A DNA stretch of 48,755 nt from Lysinibacillus sp. ZYM-1 (GTDB lineage Bacteria; Bacillota; Bacilli; Bacillales_A; Planococcaceae): NCBI RefSeq assembly GCF_001308875.1, contig NZ_KQ465135.1, forward strand, positions 1 to 48,755. Reading direction: 5' to 3'. Made by a program: the position numbers and the translations under genes. Shown in pieces: positions 34,833 to 42,541 of this stretch (position 1 is its first letter; each line of letters begins with the position of its first letter). The notes under the pieces are model-generated. The model saw only the letters and a list, made by a program, of their open reading frames with translations, ran no database searches and had not been told where the DNA came from.

Positions 34833-35126
34833 ATCTTTATGATGCACAGCACAAGCTGCCTGGTGGATGACGGACGGTCCAGAAAAGTCGATACCTCAAC
34901 CATTACCCCAGGATTTAAAAGATTTTTAAATGTTAAACATTCAACTTTTATAGAAAGATTTTTGAAACGTAAACTTTGTTCTTTTACCTTTAACCTTTAA
35001 GCCTTTAGGTTATTTTCATTGTAAGTTCCATTTGAGTAAGACATGTTTTATGTTTAAACTCGCACACATGCCTTAAAGCGCGAGCGACTCTTCGTTTTCC
35101 GTTTTCGCGAGGCCATGCATATCCCT

Positions 35127-35762
35127 TTAAGCCTGGACTTCAATAAATGTTGTGGCATTCGATTCAGATAAGACTGCATCGACCTCTGATTCGAACTCTT
35201 CAATTCGACTACTTAATGTCTCTATTTGCTGTTTGACATTTAGTGGATCAATGATTTCAAACTCATTTCTTTTCATAAATGTTTCCGTATGTAATTTCAC
35301 TTCTTCCGGAGATTGTTTATCTTTATTGCCTAATATATTAATTAAATAGGTCTCCAGTTTGGCAGGTAATGCATCATTTTCTTTGGCAACTGTATTGATT
35401 GCTGAGCGGTACTGATGCTGTATAATTTCTAGCAAATTCTTTTCGTATTGAATGGATTGTTTTCGTTCAATTGCCTCCGCGACAGTCATTTCTTCCTTGC
35501 CAACGATTACCTTTGTACTGGCATTAGACTGTACAACTAGCGCTTTTATTTTATTTCTATAGCTAATTAAGCCAATTACTTTATCGTAGGATGCTTGCAT
35601 TTGCTTCTCATAATCAACTATTTCTATTCCATTTATTTTCAGATTACTTTTACGATTAGCTAATACAGAGCTAACCTCATTTGTTGCTGCTTCAATTCGT
35701 TGATTCAGCATTTTCAATTCTGTTAAAGCACGATGAATAGATAGTTTTTTCATTTCGGTCAT
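35127..35762 (-). CDS. Uncharacterised coiled-coil protein
   Basis: 211 residues, no signal peptide or membrane segment. Long helices cover most of it: KLSIHRALTELKMLNQRIEA, YRNKIKALVVQSNASTKV and the C-terminal LNVKQQIETLSSRIEEFESEVDAVL. A short beta element lies between (VIVGKEEMTVAEAIERK). The opening pattern, a helix with ALTELKMLNQRI and then a conserved KALVVQSNA...VTVAEAI, recalls proteins I associate with phages and integrated elements, but I cannot name the family. AAGGAGG lies seven bases upstream of ATG. The gene stands alone between a gene-poor stretch and an intergenic RNA candidate. Confidence 0.75.
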   Translation of the reverse strand: MTEMKKLSIHRALTELKMLNQRIEAATNEVSSVLANRKSNLKINGIEIVDYEKQMQASYDKVIGLISYRNKIKALVVQSNASTKVIVGKEEMTVAEAIERKQSIQYEKNLLEIIQHQYRSAINTVAKENDALPAKLETYLINILGNKDKQSPEEVKLHTETFMKRNEFEIIDPLNVKQQIETLSSRIEEFESEVDAVLSESNATTFIEVQA

Positions 35763-35845
35763 GATAAAACCTCCTTCTTAAGCAAGTGTTCTTTCATTAT
35801 ATATAGAAACATTAGCAATGTCCAAAATATCCCTTTTTATTTTTA

Positions 35846-35874
35846 TTGATTTCACAAGAACTTGTCTGTATAAT
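35846..35874 (+). promoter_or_regulatory. Strong sigma-A promoter reading into intergenic DNA
   Basis: TTGATT (35846-35851), 17 bp, TATAAT (35869-35874). No plus-strand gene follows within the next 1.6 kb; the next element downstream is a terminator at 35932. Confidence 0.55.
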
Positions 35875-35880
35875 ACTTTT

Positions 35881-35967
35881 TTAGGTGCCAAACCTATGTA
35901 ACTTGGACGGAACATCCTTGTTACGCAAAAAAACGCCATAACAGCACGGATTTGCTGGGCGTTTTTT
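35881..35967 (+). ncRNA. Candidate small RNA of about 87 nt, unidentified
   Basis: Between the promoter and a rho-independent terminator lies a compact foldable sequence. A mini-hairpin AGGT/ACCT (35883-35895) is followed by a hairpin with GTAAC/GTTAC (35898-35902 with 35920-35924). Its inner GGA/TCC pairs lie inside a symmetric TT/TT internal loop, with CGGAACA as the terminal loop. A terminator stem AACGCC/GGCGTT with an inner AGCA/TGCT closes it. I do not recognise a known riboswitch or small-RNA family, and no gene follows on this strand. Confidence 0.4.
35930..35967. terminator. Two-way terminator (small RNA and MFS gene)
   Basis: AACGCC (35932-35937) pairs with GGCGTT (35958-35963). 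T-runs follow in both directions. On the minus strand it lies about 35 bp beyond the MFS stop codon. Confidence 0.75.
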
Positions 35968-35974
35968 GTTTTTT

Positions 35975-36000
35975 GAGCGGGAGATGAGCCCCGCTCTTTT
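35975..36000 (+). terminator. Second terminator hairpin on the plus strand
   Basis: GAGCGGG (35975-35981) and CCCGCTC (35990-35996) followed by TTTTTATTTT. On the minus strand no T-run follows. Confidence 0.6.
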
Positions 36001-37184
36001 TATTTTGCCATCGTTGTTTGTTTATGCTTGTGGCGTCCAAATATAAGTAAAACCATTGCAACGGCTAGCAAAAGCATTGCCACCAGTAAAAGGAAGCTAT
36101 AATTTTTTACATATTCTAAGTATACCCCACCTAAGAACGGTCCTGTTAAACTCCCTATACTTAGGGCAATACCGCACAGTAAATTCCCTGTAGGCAGTAG
36201 CTCTTTTGGTGTTAAATCTGCCATAAATGTTATCCCCAAAGAGAACATTGAGCCGACTAGTGTACCCGTTAAGAAAAATGCTACACCAACAGCAATTTGT
36301 GAATGTTCTAAAAAGCTGGCAATTGCAAAAATAATAGCCCCACCAAATGATCCTACCATCAAGATATTCCTTCTCCCCACTTTATCGCCTAGTGCACCTA
36401 ATGGTACTTGTGTTAATATACCGCCAAATGTAAAGACTGATAAAATAATTGGAATCATACCAACTTCAAAGCCTTTACGAAGTGCATATACTGGGAACAA
36501 TGCATTTAATGAAGATTCGAGGAACCCGTATACAAATGGCCCTAAAAAGGCAATCCAACCAAATATAATAGCCATTTTGTAACGTTGCCACCCTCTGGCA
36601 TTTAAGTCGCCTGTTAATCGCTCTGGTTTTTCATTTTGTAAGAAAAATACAAAGGACCACGCGATTAAACACATTATAGACGATACGATAAATGGTAAAG
36701 CTTCAGCCATTTCAATCAACTTGACCATCAGTGGCCCAACGGCAAAACCTATGCTAAAGGACAAACCATAAATGGCCATTCCTTTTCCTAAGCTTTTATG
36801 ATCAGTTGTACTAGTAATCCATGTTTGTGTGGCATAATGCAAGGCATGATCCCCTACACCAATCAGTAAACGAAGTACAAACCAAAAAGTGACACTTTTC
36901 CATAAAGGAAATGCAAGTAAAGAGATAAAAACAAGTGCGCCACCAATTAAAATAATTGGTTTATAGCCCCATTTTCGTAAGGGCTGCTCGATAAATGGTG
37001 AAATTAATAATGTCCCTATGTATAAGCCCGTTGCATTCAAGCCATTCAATGCAGAGGAAACGCCATCACGTTCAAAAATAATTGAAATGAGCGGTAATAA
37101 CATTCCTTGCGAAAAGCCTGATATGGATACAATTACTACTAATATGATAAATCTTTTTTTGCTGTAATCTGAGAAGTATGTCAT
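36000..37184 (-). CDS. Major facilitator superfamily transporter
   Basis: 394 residues, about twelve membrane segments. MFS landmarks are LGALGDKVGRRNILMVG (the second-half motif A), GLNATGLYIGTLLISPFIEQPLRKWGYKP in the first half as a degenerate counterpart, and GMAIYGLSFSIGFAVGPL, the motif C-like stretch seen in drug-proton antiporters. Substrate is unknown. The ATG at 37184 is preferred since GGAGG lies five bases upstream; the frame open to 37250 runs through a leader hairpin. Expression may be controlled by that hairpin. Confidence 0.88.
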   Translation of the reverse strand: MTYFSDYSKKRFIILVVIVSISGFSQGMLLPLISIIFERDGVSSALNGLNATGLYIGTLLISPFIEQPLRKWGYKPIILIGGALVFISLLAFPLWKSVTFWFVLRLLIGVGDHALHYATQTWITSTTDHKSLGKGMAIYGLSFSIGFAVGPLMVKLIEMAEALPFIVSSIMCLIAWSFVFFLQNEKPERLTGDLNARGWQRYKMAIIFGWIAFLGPFVYGFLESSLNALFPVYALRKGFEVGMIPIILSVFTFGGILTQVPLGALGDKVGRRNILMVGSFGGAIIFAIASFLEHSQIAVGVAFFLTGTLVGSMFSLGITFMADLTPKELLPTGNLLCGIALSIGSLTGPFLGGVYLEYVKNYSFLLLVAMLLLAVAMVLLIFGRHKHKQTTMAK

Positions 37185-37227
37185 CTTTTCCTCCAATATC
37201 AAGTCATTCTTCCAAAGAACAGCATAC

Positions 37228-37272
37228 CAAAAAGCCTTAGCGCTCACCACATGTGATTTTACGCTAAGGCTT
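37228..37272 (-). promoter_or_regulatory. Terminator-like leader hairpin upstream of the MFS gene
   Basis: Minus strand: AAGCCTTAGCG, 19-nt loop, CGCTAAGGCTT (37262-37272 with 37232-37242), followed by TTT. The loop holds CACATGTG, which can pair with itself. It ends 44 bp before the MFS start. Further upstream on the same strand are a candidate promoter (TTTACA, 17 bp, TAAAGT, near 37405-37435) and a purine-rich AAAGGAGGGAG (about 37345-37355) with no proper start codon after it. The gap 37185-37554 otherwise holds only the promoter of the next gene. Confidence 0.55.
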
Positions 37273-37500
37273 AACTAATACTTATAGTCATTTAATTGTA
37301 TAAACACGAAATTCGGCTTTTGATTATTACCGAGTACTTGTTTAAACTCCCTCCTTTTCGAGTTAGAGTTTTAATGAAGTTTTCGATCAGCTCCTTTACT
37401 TTATCTTAAAACAACTTTAACATACATCATCAATATTGTAAATATTCTGTCTATTATTTTTTTAAAATTAATCGCTTAGTCCTAGGTGTTTACCTAAACA

Positions 37501-37529
37501 TTGAAATTTAAGCCTAAATCAGCTACGAT
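37501..37529 (+). promoter_or_regulatory. Promoter of the SE1561 gene
   Basis: TTGAAA (37501-37506), 17 bp, TACGAT (37524-37529). This decides the gene start: the TTG at 37501 is part of the -35 and cannot be the start codon. Confidence 0.6.
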
Positions 37530-37554
37530 GAAAGGGATGAAACGAGGTGTACGA

Positions 37555-37740
37555 ATGTCCAAGCCAATCACTGATAAAAAACAGCAAGTAACTTATTTAA
37601 AAGAGCGTCTCGAAATTTTTTTAGAAGTATTAGATGCCCTTGATCCCGAAACAGCTGAATTAGAAGATATTGATCGCTTAATTCAAATGATGGACGACTT
37701 AGAAGACAAAATGGAGCAATTTAATGCTCGTGAACAATAA
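37555..37740 (+). CDS. SE1561 family small protein
   Basis: 61 residues, acidic and helical: MSKPITDKKQQVTYLKERL followed by FLEVLDALDPETAELEDIDR and a coiled-coil end. The pattern matches the SE1561 family of small Bacillales proteins; function unknown. GAGGTG lies five bases before the ATG at 37555. A terminator follows at once. Confidence 0.8.
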   Translation: MSKPITDKKQQVTYLKERLEIFLEVLDALDPETAELEDIDRLIQMMDDLEDKMEQFNAREQ

Positions 37741-37750
37741 TGAATACAAA

Positions 37751-37784
37751 ACAAGCGAGCACATAGTATGCTCGCTTGTTTTTT
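37751..37784. terminator. Two-way terminator between SE1561 and ywqG genes
   Basis: Arms ACAAGCGAGC (37751-37760) and GCTCGCTTGT (37770-37779) with TTTTTT on the plus side and TTTTG on the minus side. Confidence 0.8.
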
Positions 37785-38583
37785 AATGACAGTCCCAATT
37801 GTACAGAACATTGCTAAAATCTTTATTTTTTAATTCTTCTTCGGTAATGAAGAAGTTGCCAACTCCGCAATCGCCCCATAGTATATCATCGCCTACACTA
37901 TCTACTTGCAACAGTAAAATTGTAGAGTCTGTATAATCACCGTATGCACGTGGGTCTTCTTGTGTAAAGAATGGATAACCACCTATTTTGAGACCATCCC
38001 CTGTCATTGCATCGTAAAAGGCATCCTCTAATGTTTCGTTATCCTCAATCGACGTTAAGATGTTACTGTAAATTTCATTGGCTCTGAAATCATCAATCGA
38101 CAAAGGTTCAAAACCAGTTTTAAAGGATAATGCCATTTCACGCTCTACTGGAAAATATATTTCCTCATCCTCTTTTTCTAAAAATGAAAAATCTTGAATG
38201 AGCTGTGCTTCGTCATGGATAACCGTATCATGAAAAATAACACGAAAGCCTTCCTGATTTTGACCATTATCAAAATCCATCCCTAATACATCGTCATAGC
38301 CATCAATATAAAACTGCAATATCCCTTCTTCTGGGAAATTTGACAAATGTTTAGGGAACTCTACAAAATTAATTTGGGCTAGCAGCTTTAGTGGTTTTCC
38401 GCTAGCATTTTTTGGATAGTCCATTGACAGTGGAAAATAAGGATCCCCTGCAAACTTACTCTGAAACAAAGTTGTTTTTCTCGCATCTGCATCAATAAAG
38501 ACAACAGGCTTCATTGTTTCTTCTATTATCGGTCTGTATAGCTCAAATTCTTCCGGTAATTCTAGTAAAGTTTTAGCAGACAT
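37783..38583 (-). CDS. ywqG: YwqG-like DUF1963 protein
   Basis: About 266 residues, soluble and acidic. The DUF1963 hallmarks are SKFAGDPYFPLSMDYP, LKLLAQINFVEFP, ILQFYIDGYDDVLG and the C-terminal LLLQVDSVGDDILWGDCGVGNFFI. Function is unknown; in other bacteria members sit near polymorphic-toxin immunity genes, but nothing of the kind is visible here. AGGAGG lies seven bases before the ATG at 38583, which is preferred over 38613. Confidence 0.85.
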   Translation of the reverse strand: MSAKTLLELPEEFELYRPIIEETMKPVVFIDADARKTTLFQSKFAGDPYFPLSMDYPKNASGKPLKLLAQINFVEFPKHLSNFPEEGILQFYIDGYDDVLGMDFDNGQNQEGFRVIFHDTVIHDEAQLIQDFSFLEKEDEEIYFPVEREMALSFKTGFEPLSIDDFRANEIYSNILTSIEDNETLEDAFYDAMTGDGLKIGGYPFFTQEDPRAYGDYTDSTILLLQVDSVGDDILWGDCGVGNFFITEEELKNKDFSNVLYNWDCH

Positions 38584-38772
38584 ACAAATTCCTCCTAATT
38601 GTGGGTTTATCATTATTTTAGAACAAACGTTCTATTAAATCAACTCCCTATCTAAATACTATTAAAATATACTTTAATTTAACCCTCACAGATAAGGACT
38701 CTTTTTTTCATTAGTTGAAAAGAGTATAATGTTACGTGGAAATAATCAAATTTTCTATGGGGGGCAATACGA

Positions 38773-40311
38773 ATGAATCTACAAACTTTGGAGAAAAGTC
38801 TTTATGATTTAATTACTGAAACATCCACAAATTTACCTAAGGATGTACGTCGTGCGATTAAAAAAGCAAAACAAGCTGAGAATGCTGGAACTCGCGCTGC
38901 AATGAGCTTAGACACAATCTCAAATAATATTATTATGGCAGAAGATAACGTATCACCAATTTGTCAGGATACAGGTCTTCCAACTTTCAAGATTTATACA
39001 CCTGTGGGCGTAAACCAATTAGAAATTAAAGCTGCGATTAAAAAAGCAATCATTGATACTACAGCAGATGCAAAACTACGTCCAAATGCAGTGGATTCAT
39101 TAACTGGTGCAAATAGTGGTAATAACCTTGGTGATGGTTTACCAGTTATGAAATTCGAACAATGGGAAAATGATTACATTACGATTAAATTAATTTTAAA
39201 AGGTGGAGGCTGTGAAAACAAAAACATTCAATACAGTCTACCATGTGAAATAGACGGTCTTGGCCGTGCAGGTCGTGACTTAGATGGTATCCGTAAATGT
39301 ATTTTACACTCTGTATACCAAGCTCAAGGTCAAGGCTGTTCAGCTGGTTTCATCGGAGTAGGTATTGGTGGAGATCGTTCTTCTGGCTACGATTTAGCAA
39401 AGGAACAATTATTCCGTCATGTTGAAGATACTAATCCAAATCCTGATCTTGCAAAATTAGAAGAGTATGTTGTTAAAACTTCTAATACATTTGGTATCGG
39501 TACAATGGGCTTCGGTGGTGAAGCAACATTACTAGGATGTAAAATTGGAGTTATGCACCGTATCCCTGCTTCCTTCTATGTATCTGTAGCATATAACTGC
39601 TGGGCATACCGTCGTATGGCTGTGGACATCGATCCTCAAACTGGTGAAGTTATTAAATGGCACTACCAAGAAGGCGAAAAAATTACATTCAAAGAGGATG
39701 AAGTGGCTGCTACAACAGAAGACACAACAACAGATGTAGTAGAACTTACTGCACCAATTACAGAAGAACAAATTCGTTCACTAAAAGTTGGAGATGTTGT
39801 TTCTATTACTGGTCGTATGTACACTGGCCGTGACGCTATCCACCACCATTTAATGAGCCATGATGCACCAGTCGATCTAAATGGACAAGTTATCTATCAC
39901 TGTGGGCCAGTTATGGCAAAAGATGAAAAAGGCAATTGGACAGTAAAAGCAGCTGGTCCAACTACTTCTATTCGTGAGGAACCTTATCAAGGCGATATCA
40001 TGAAAAAATTCGGTATCCGTGCTGTCATCGGTAAAGGTGGTATGGGACCAAAAACGTTAAAAGCTCTTAATGAACATGGTGGCGTTTACTTAAATGCTAT
40101 CGGTGGAGCAGCTCAATACTACGCAGACTGCATTAAAGGTGTAGACGGTGTTGATTTAATGGAATTTGGTATTCCAGAAGCTATGTGGCACTTAAATGTT
40201 GAAAAATTTACAGCAGTTGTAACAATGGATTCACACGGTAACTCTTTACACGCAGATGTGGATAAATCTTCTTTAGAAAAACTTGCATTGCATGCAGAAA
40301 GAGTTTTCTAA
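38773..40311 (+). CDS. Fumarate hydratase class I (iron-sulfur), fused alpha and beta domains
   Basis: 512 residues. The N-terminal catalytic domain includes NVSPICQDTGLP with Cys64, KGGGCENKN and FGIGTMGFGGEATLLG; these include the expected ligands of the [4Fe-4S] cluster. The C-terminal domain begins near residue 330 (LKVGDVVSITGRMYTGRDAIHHHL) and contains YHCGPVM and GKGGMGPKTLKAL. It interconverts fumarate and malate in the TCA cycle. B. subtilis has the unrelated class II enzyme CitG instead, so this is a notable choice. GGGGGG precedes the ATG. The oxygen-sensitive cluster fits the oxidative-stress theme of the window. Confidence 0.93.
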   Translation: MNLQTLEKSLYDLITETSTNLPKDVRRAIKKAKQAENAGTRAAMSLDTISNNIIMAEDNVSPICQDTGLPTFKIYTPVGVNQLEIKAAIKKAIIDTTADAKLRPNAVDSLTGANSGNNLGDGLPVMKFEQWENDYITIKLILKGGGCENKNIQYSLPCEIDGLGRAGRDLDGIRKCILHSVYQAQGQGCSAGFIGVGIGGDRSSGYDLAKEQLFRHVEDTNPNPDLAKLEEYVVKTSNTFGIGTMGFGGEATLLGCKIGVMHRIPASFYVSVAYNCWAYRRMAVDIDPQTGEVIKWHYQEGEKITFKEDEVAATTEDTTTDVVELTAPITEEQIRSLKVGDVVSITGRMYTGRDAIHHHLMSHDAPVDLNGQVIYHCGPVMAKDEKGNWTVKAAGPTTSIREEPYQGDIMKKFGIRAVIGKGGMGPKTLKALNEHGGVYLNAIGGAAQYYADCIKGVDGVDLMEFGIPEAMWHLNVEKFTAVVTMDSHGNSLHADVDKSSLEKLALHAERVF

Positions 40312-40357
40312 TTAAATACAAGTAAGCAGTAACCCTTCTTGCTGCACACTTTTGTCA

Positions 40358-40397
40358 GGCACAGAATATTCCTATTGAATAGACTGTGCCTTTTTTC
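40358..40397 (+). terminator. Terminator of the fumarase gene
   Basis: GGCACAG (40358-40364) and CTGTGCC (40384-40390) with an inner AATATTC/GAATA pairing, followed by TTTTTT. Confidence 0.8.
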
Positions 40398-40455
40398 TGT
40401 TTATAAAAATCTCTCCTTTTTTAAACTTCTCACTTTATTTTTATAAATTCCTTTG

Positions 40456-40470
40456 TTATAATAATTCTAA
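40456..40470 (+). promoter_or_regulatory. PerR box upstream of the P1B-4 ATPase
   Basis: TTATAATAATTCTAA differs from the PerR consensus TTATAATNATTATAA at one position. It contains a TATAAT that could itself be a -10. Confidence 0.65.
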
Positions 40471-40483
40471 ATAAAGGATATGG

Positions 40484-40515
40484 TAATTGAAATCCATTTT
40501 CAATTACGATAATAT
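40484..40515 (+). promoter_or_regulatory. pfeT promoter with Fur-like palindrome
   Basis: TTGAAA (40487-40492), 17 bp, TAATAT (40510-40515) form a good sigma-A promoter. A perfect palindrome with arms TAATTGAAA and TTTCAATTA around five bases (40484-40506) covers the -35 and spacer. It resembles Fur sites built from TGAAA/TTTCA half-sites. Confidence 0.55.
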
Positions 40516-40541
40516 TACAGATGTTAATTTATAAAGGTTTT

Positions 40542-40560
40542 GATATTGATTTTCATTATC
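40542..40560 (+). promoter_or_regulatory. Fur-like box in the pfeT leader
   Basis: GATATTGATTTTCATTATC matches the 19-bp Fur consensus GATAATGATAATCATTATC at 16 positions. It ends directly at the AGGAGG ribosome binding site. Confidence 0.6.
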
Positions 40561-40573
40561 AGGAGGGATTTGA

Positions 40574-42478
40574 ATGGAATACTCTAATCGAGAAAATATA
40601 AATTTAATTGAGAAAACAAAAGAACATGCAGAATTAATCGCTGCGCTGATAGCCGGTATTTTCATCTTACTTGCATGGCGTTTAGATACTAGCGGACAAA
40701 CAACTGCTTCTGTGCTCCTATATGTAATTGCATTTTGTGTAGGTGGCTTTGCAAAAGCGAAAGAAGGCATTGAAGAAACGATAGAAGATAAGAAGTTGAA
40801 TGTTGAACTACTAATGGTATTAGCTGCCATTGGTTCAGCCGCCATTGGTTATTGGACAGAGGGCGCTATTCTTATTTTTATCTTCGCAGTAAGTGGTGCA
40901 CTTGAAACTTATGCTATGAATAAAAGTCATCGTGAAATATCAGCATTAATGAACCTTCAGCCAGAAGAAGCTTGGTTAGTCCGAGGCAACTTTGAACCAA
41001 TGAAGGTATCTGTTTCTACATTACAAATTGGTGACCATTTATTGATTAAACCAGGAGAACGCATTCCTGCCGATGGTATTATTTTTAAAGGACAATCTTC
41101 TATTGATGAGTCAGCCATTAGCGGTGAACCATTACCAGTTTTAAAAAGTGAAGGTGATGAAATCTTTGCAGGTACAGTAAACTTAAATGGCGCTATTACG
41201 ATGGAAATGACAAAGGCAAATTCAGAAACACTCTTTCAAAAAATTATCCAGCTTGTCCAAAGTGCTCAAAGTGAAAAATCTCCGTCTCAACAATTCATCG
41301 AAAAATTCGAGGGAACTTATGTGAAATTTGTTTTACTAGGTGTTGCAATCATGATGTTCCTTCCCCACTTCGTCCTTGGTTGGGATTGGACAACAACTTT
41401 TTATCGCGCAATGGTATTATTGGTAGTTGCTTCTCCTTGTGCACTTGTCGCATCCATTATGCCTGCGACACTTGCAGCTATTTCAAATGGTGCAAAAAAT
41501 GGTGTGTTATTTAAGGGTGGGTTGCATTTAGAGCACCTTAGTGTTTTACGTGCATTAGCTGTCGATAAAACGGGGACATTAACCCAAGGCAAACCAGTCG
41601 TAACAGATTTTATTATCAGAGAGGGAATCGATCGTGATATGGCTTTAGCTATTCTTGCAGGGATTGAAACACAGTCCAACCATCCACTTGCTCAAGCCAT
41701 TACCACCTATGCAAAATCGGAAGGAATTACAGTATTTCCACAAGCAACAATCGAGGATATCCCTGGCTGGGGTATTAAAGGAACGATCCACAACAATGAA
41801 TATCAAGTTGGAAAACCTGAATTTGTAGATGCGCAACGTGCCAATGATTTTGCAAATGGCGCTGCCGCAAAACTTGCAGCACAAGGGAAAACGGTTATTT
41901 TCATTCGCGATCAAAATGGTATTATGGCATTGACAGCCTTAAAGGATACTGTACGTAACGAAGCCAAAAAAGCAGTGTCATTATTAAAAGAGCTTGGTAT
42001 TCAAGTAGTGATGCTTACAGGGGACAACGAAAAAACGGCTAAAGTAATTGCTAAAGAAGCTGGCGTCACTGAACACGTTGCTGAATGTCTACCTGAAACA
42101 AAGGTAACAGAAATGAAGCGTTTGCTTTCCCAATATCAATTTGTAGGAATGGTTGGCGATGGCATAAATGATGCACCTGCATTGGCTACAGCAACTACTG
42201 GTATTGCGATGGGAGAAGGTACAGATGTTGCATTAGAAACAGCTGATGTCGTGTTAATGAAAAATGACTTATCTAAAATCGCTTATGCTGTTCGTTTGTC
42301 TCGTAAAATGCAGCGTATTGTGAAGCAAAATATTGTCTTTTCTATCGGGGTTATTACTTTGTTAATTGCCTCTAACTTTTTACAAGTAGTCGATTTACCT
42401 CTAGGTGTAATCGGGCATGAGGGAAGTACAATTCTAGTTATTTTGAATGGTTTACGCATGCTGAATAAAAATGTCTAA
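40574..42478 (+). CDS. pfeT: P1B-4 metal-transporting ATPase, probable Fe(II) exporter PfeT
   Basis: 634 residues, no N-terminal metal-binding domain. The P-type core is complete: SGEP in the actuator (183-186), phosphorylation motif DKTGTLT with Asp331, HP dipeptide (370-371), and GDGINDAPAL. The membrane metal site reads SPC (287-289) with HEGST (615-619) near the C-terminus. That combination is the signature of the P1B-4 group, which exports Fe(II), Co and related metals, and not of Zn/Cd pumps (CPC). In B. subtilis the P1B-4 pump PfeT (formerly ZosA) is repressed by PerR and activated by Fur with iron. The PerR box and Fur-like palindromes upstream support the same identity. Confidence 0.85.
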   Translation: MEYSNRENINLIEKTKEHAELIAALIAGIFILLAWRLDTSGQTTASVLLYVIAFCVGGFAKAKEGIEETIEDKKLNVELLMVLAAIGSAAIGYWTEGAILIFIFAVSGALETYAMNKSHREISALMNLQPEEAWLVRGNFEPMKVSVSTLQIGDHLLIKPGERIPADGIIFKGQSSIDESAISGEPLPVLKSEGDEIFAGTVNLNGAITMEMTKANSETLFQKIIQLVQSAQSEKSPSQQFIEKFEGTYVKFVLLGVAIMMFLPHFVLGWDWTTTFYRAMVLLVVASPCALVASIMPATLAAISNGAKNGVLFKGGLHLEHLSVLRALAVDKTGTLTQGKPVVTDFIIREGIDRDMALAILAGIETQSNHPLAQAITTYAKSEGITVFPQATIEDIPGWGIKGTIHNNEYQVGKPEFVDAQRANDFANGAAAKLAAQGKTVIFIRDQNGIMALTALKDTVRNEAKKAVSLLKELGIQVVMLTGDNEKTAKVIAKEAGVTEHVAECLPETKVTEMKRLLSQYQFVGMVGDGINDAPALATATTGIAMGEGTDVALETADVVLMKNDLSKIAYAVRLSRKMQRIVKQNIVFSIGVITLLIASNFLQVVDLPLGVIGHEGSTILVILNGLRMLNKNV

Positions 42479-42488
42479 TCACAAAGCA

Positions 42489-42526
42489 GCCTCGCTTCTC
42501 CCACACGAGAAGCGAGGCCATTTTTT
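42489..42526 (+). terminator. Terminator of pfeT
   Basis: Perfect 12-bp arms GCCTCGCTTCTC and GAGAAGCGAGGC (42489-42500 with 42507-42518), followed by TTTTTT. Confidence 0.85.
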
Positions 42527-42541
42527 AATCTTGTCATTTCT

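Larger units (their letters stand above)
34556..35126. other. 571-bp stretch without a convincing gene
   Basis: It contains an open frame of 40 codons without a start (34588-34710, reading NNKIIVTGGDIAIY at its end), a fragment resembling the end of an m5U methyltransferase gene, and a strong hairpin at 34801-34832. There is also a short frame 34842-35000 with no ribosome binding site, and a small hairpin near 34991-35012. Taken together it looks like decayed coding DNA. Confidence 0.5.

Noticed and set aside
34842..35000. Open frame of 52 codons on the plus strand (starts MHSTSCLVDDGR)
   Set aside because: No ribosome binding site, no recognisable family, and a biased Phe/Lys/Arg end in an A/T-rich region with other broken frames.
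35056..35105. GC-rich partial palindrome (GCGCGAG...TTTTCGCG)
   Set aside because: Arms are imperfect and no T-run follows in either direction, so neither a terminator nor a known repeat can be supported.
35881..35967. Identity of the candidate RNA as SRP RNA, 6S RNA, tmRNA, or a fluoride, preQ1 or guanidine riboswitch
   Set aside because: None of the diagnostic cores of these RNAs could be matched by eye, and there is no downstream gene on the strand.
37185..37400. T-box leader for the MFS gene
   Set aside because: No T-box sequence of the AAGGGTGGAACCGCG type and no specifier-loop layout; the purine-rich strings only superficially resemble it.
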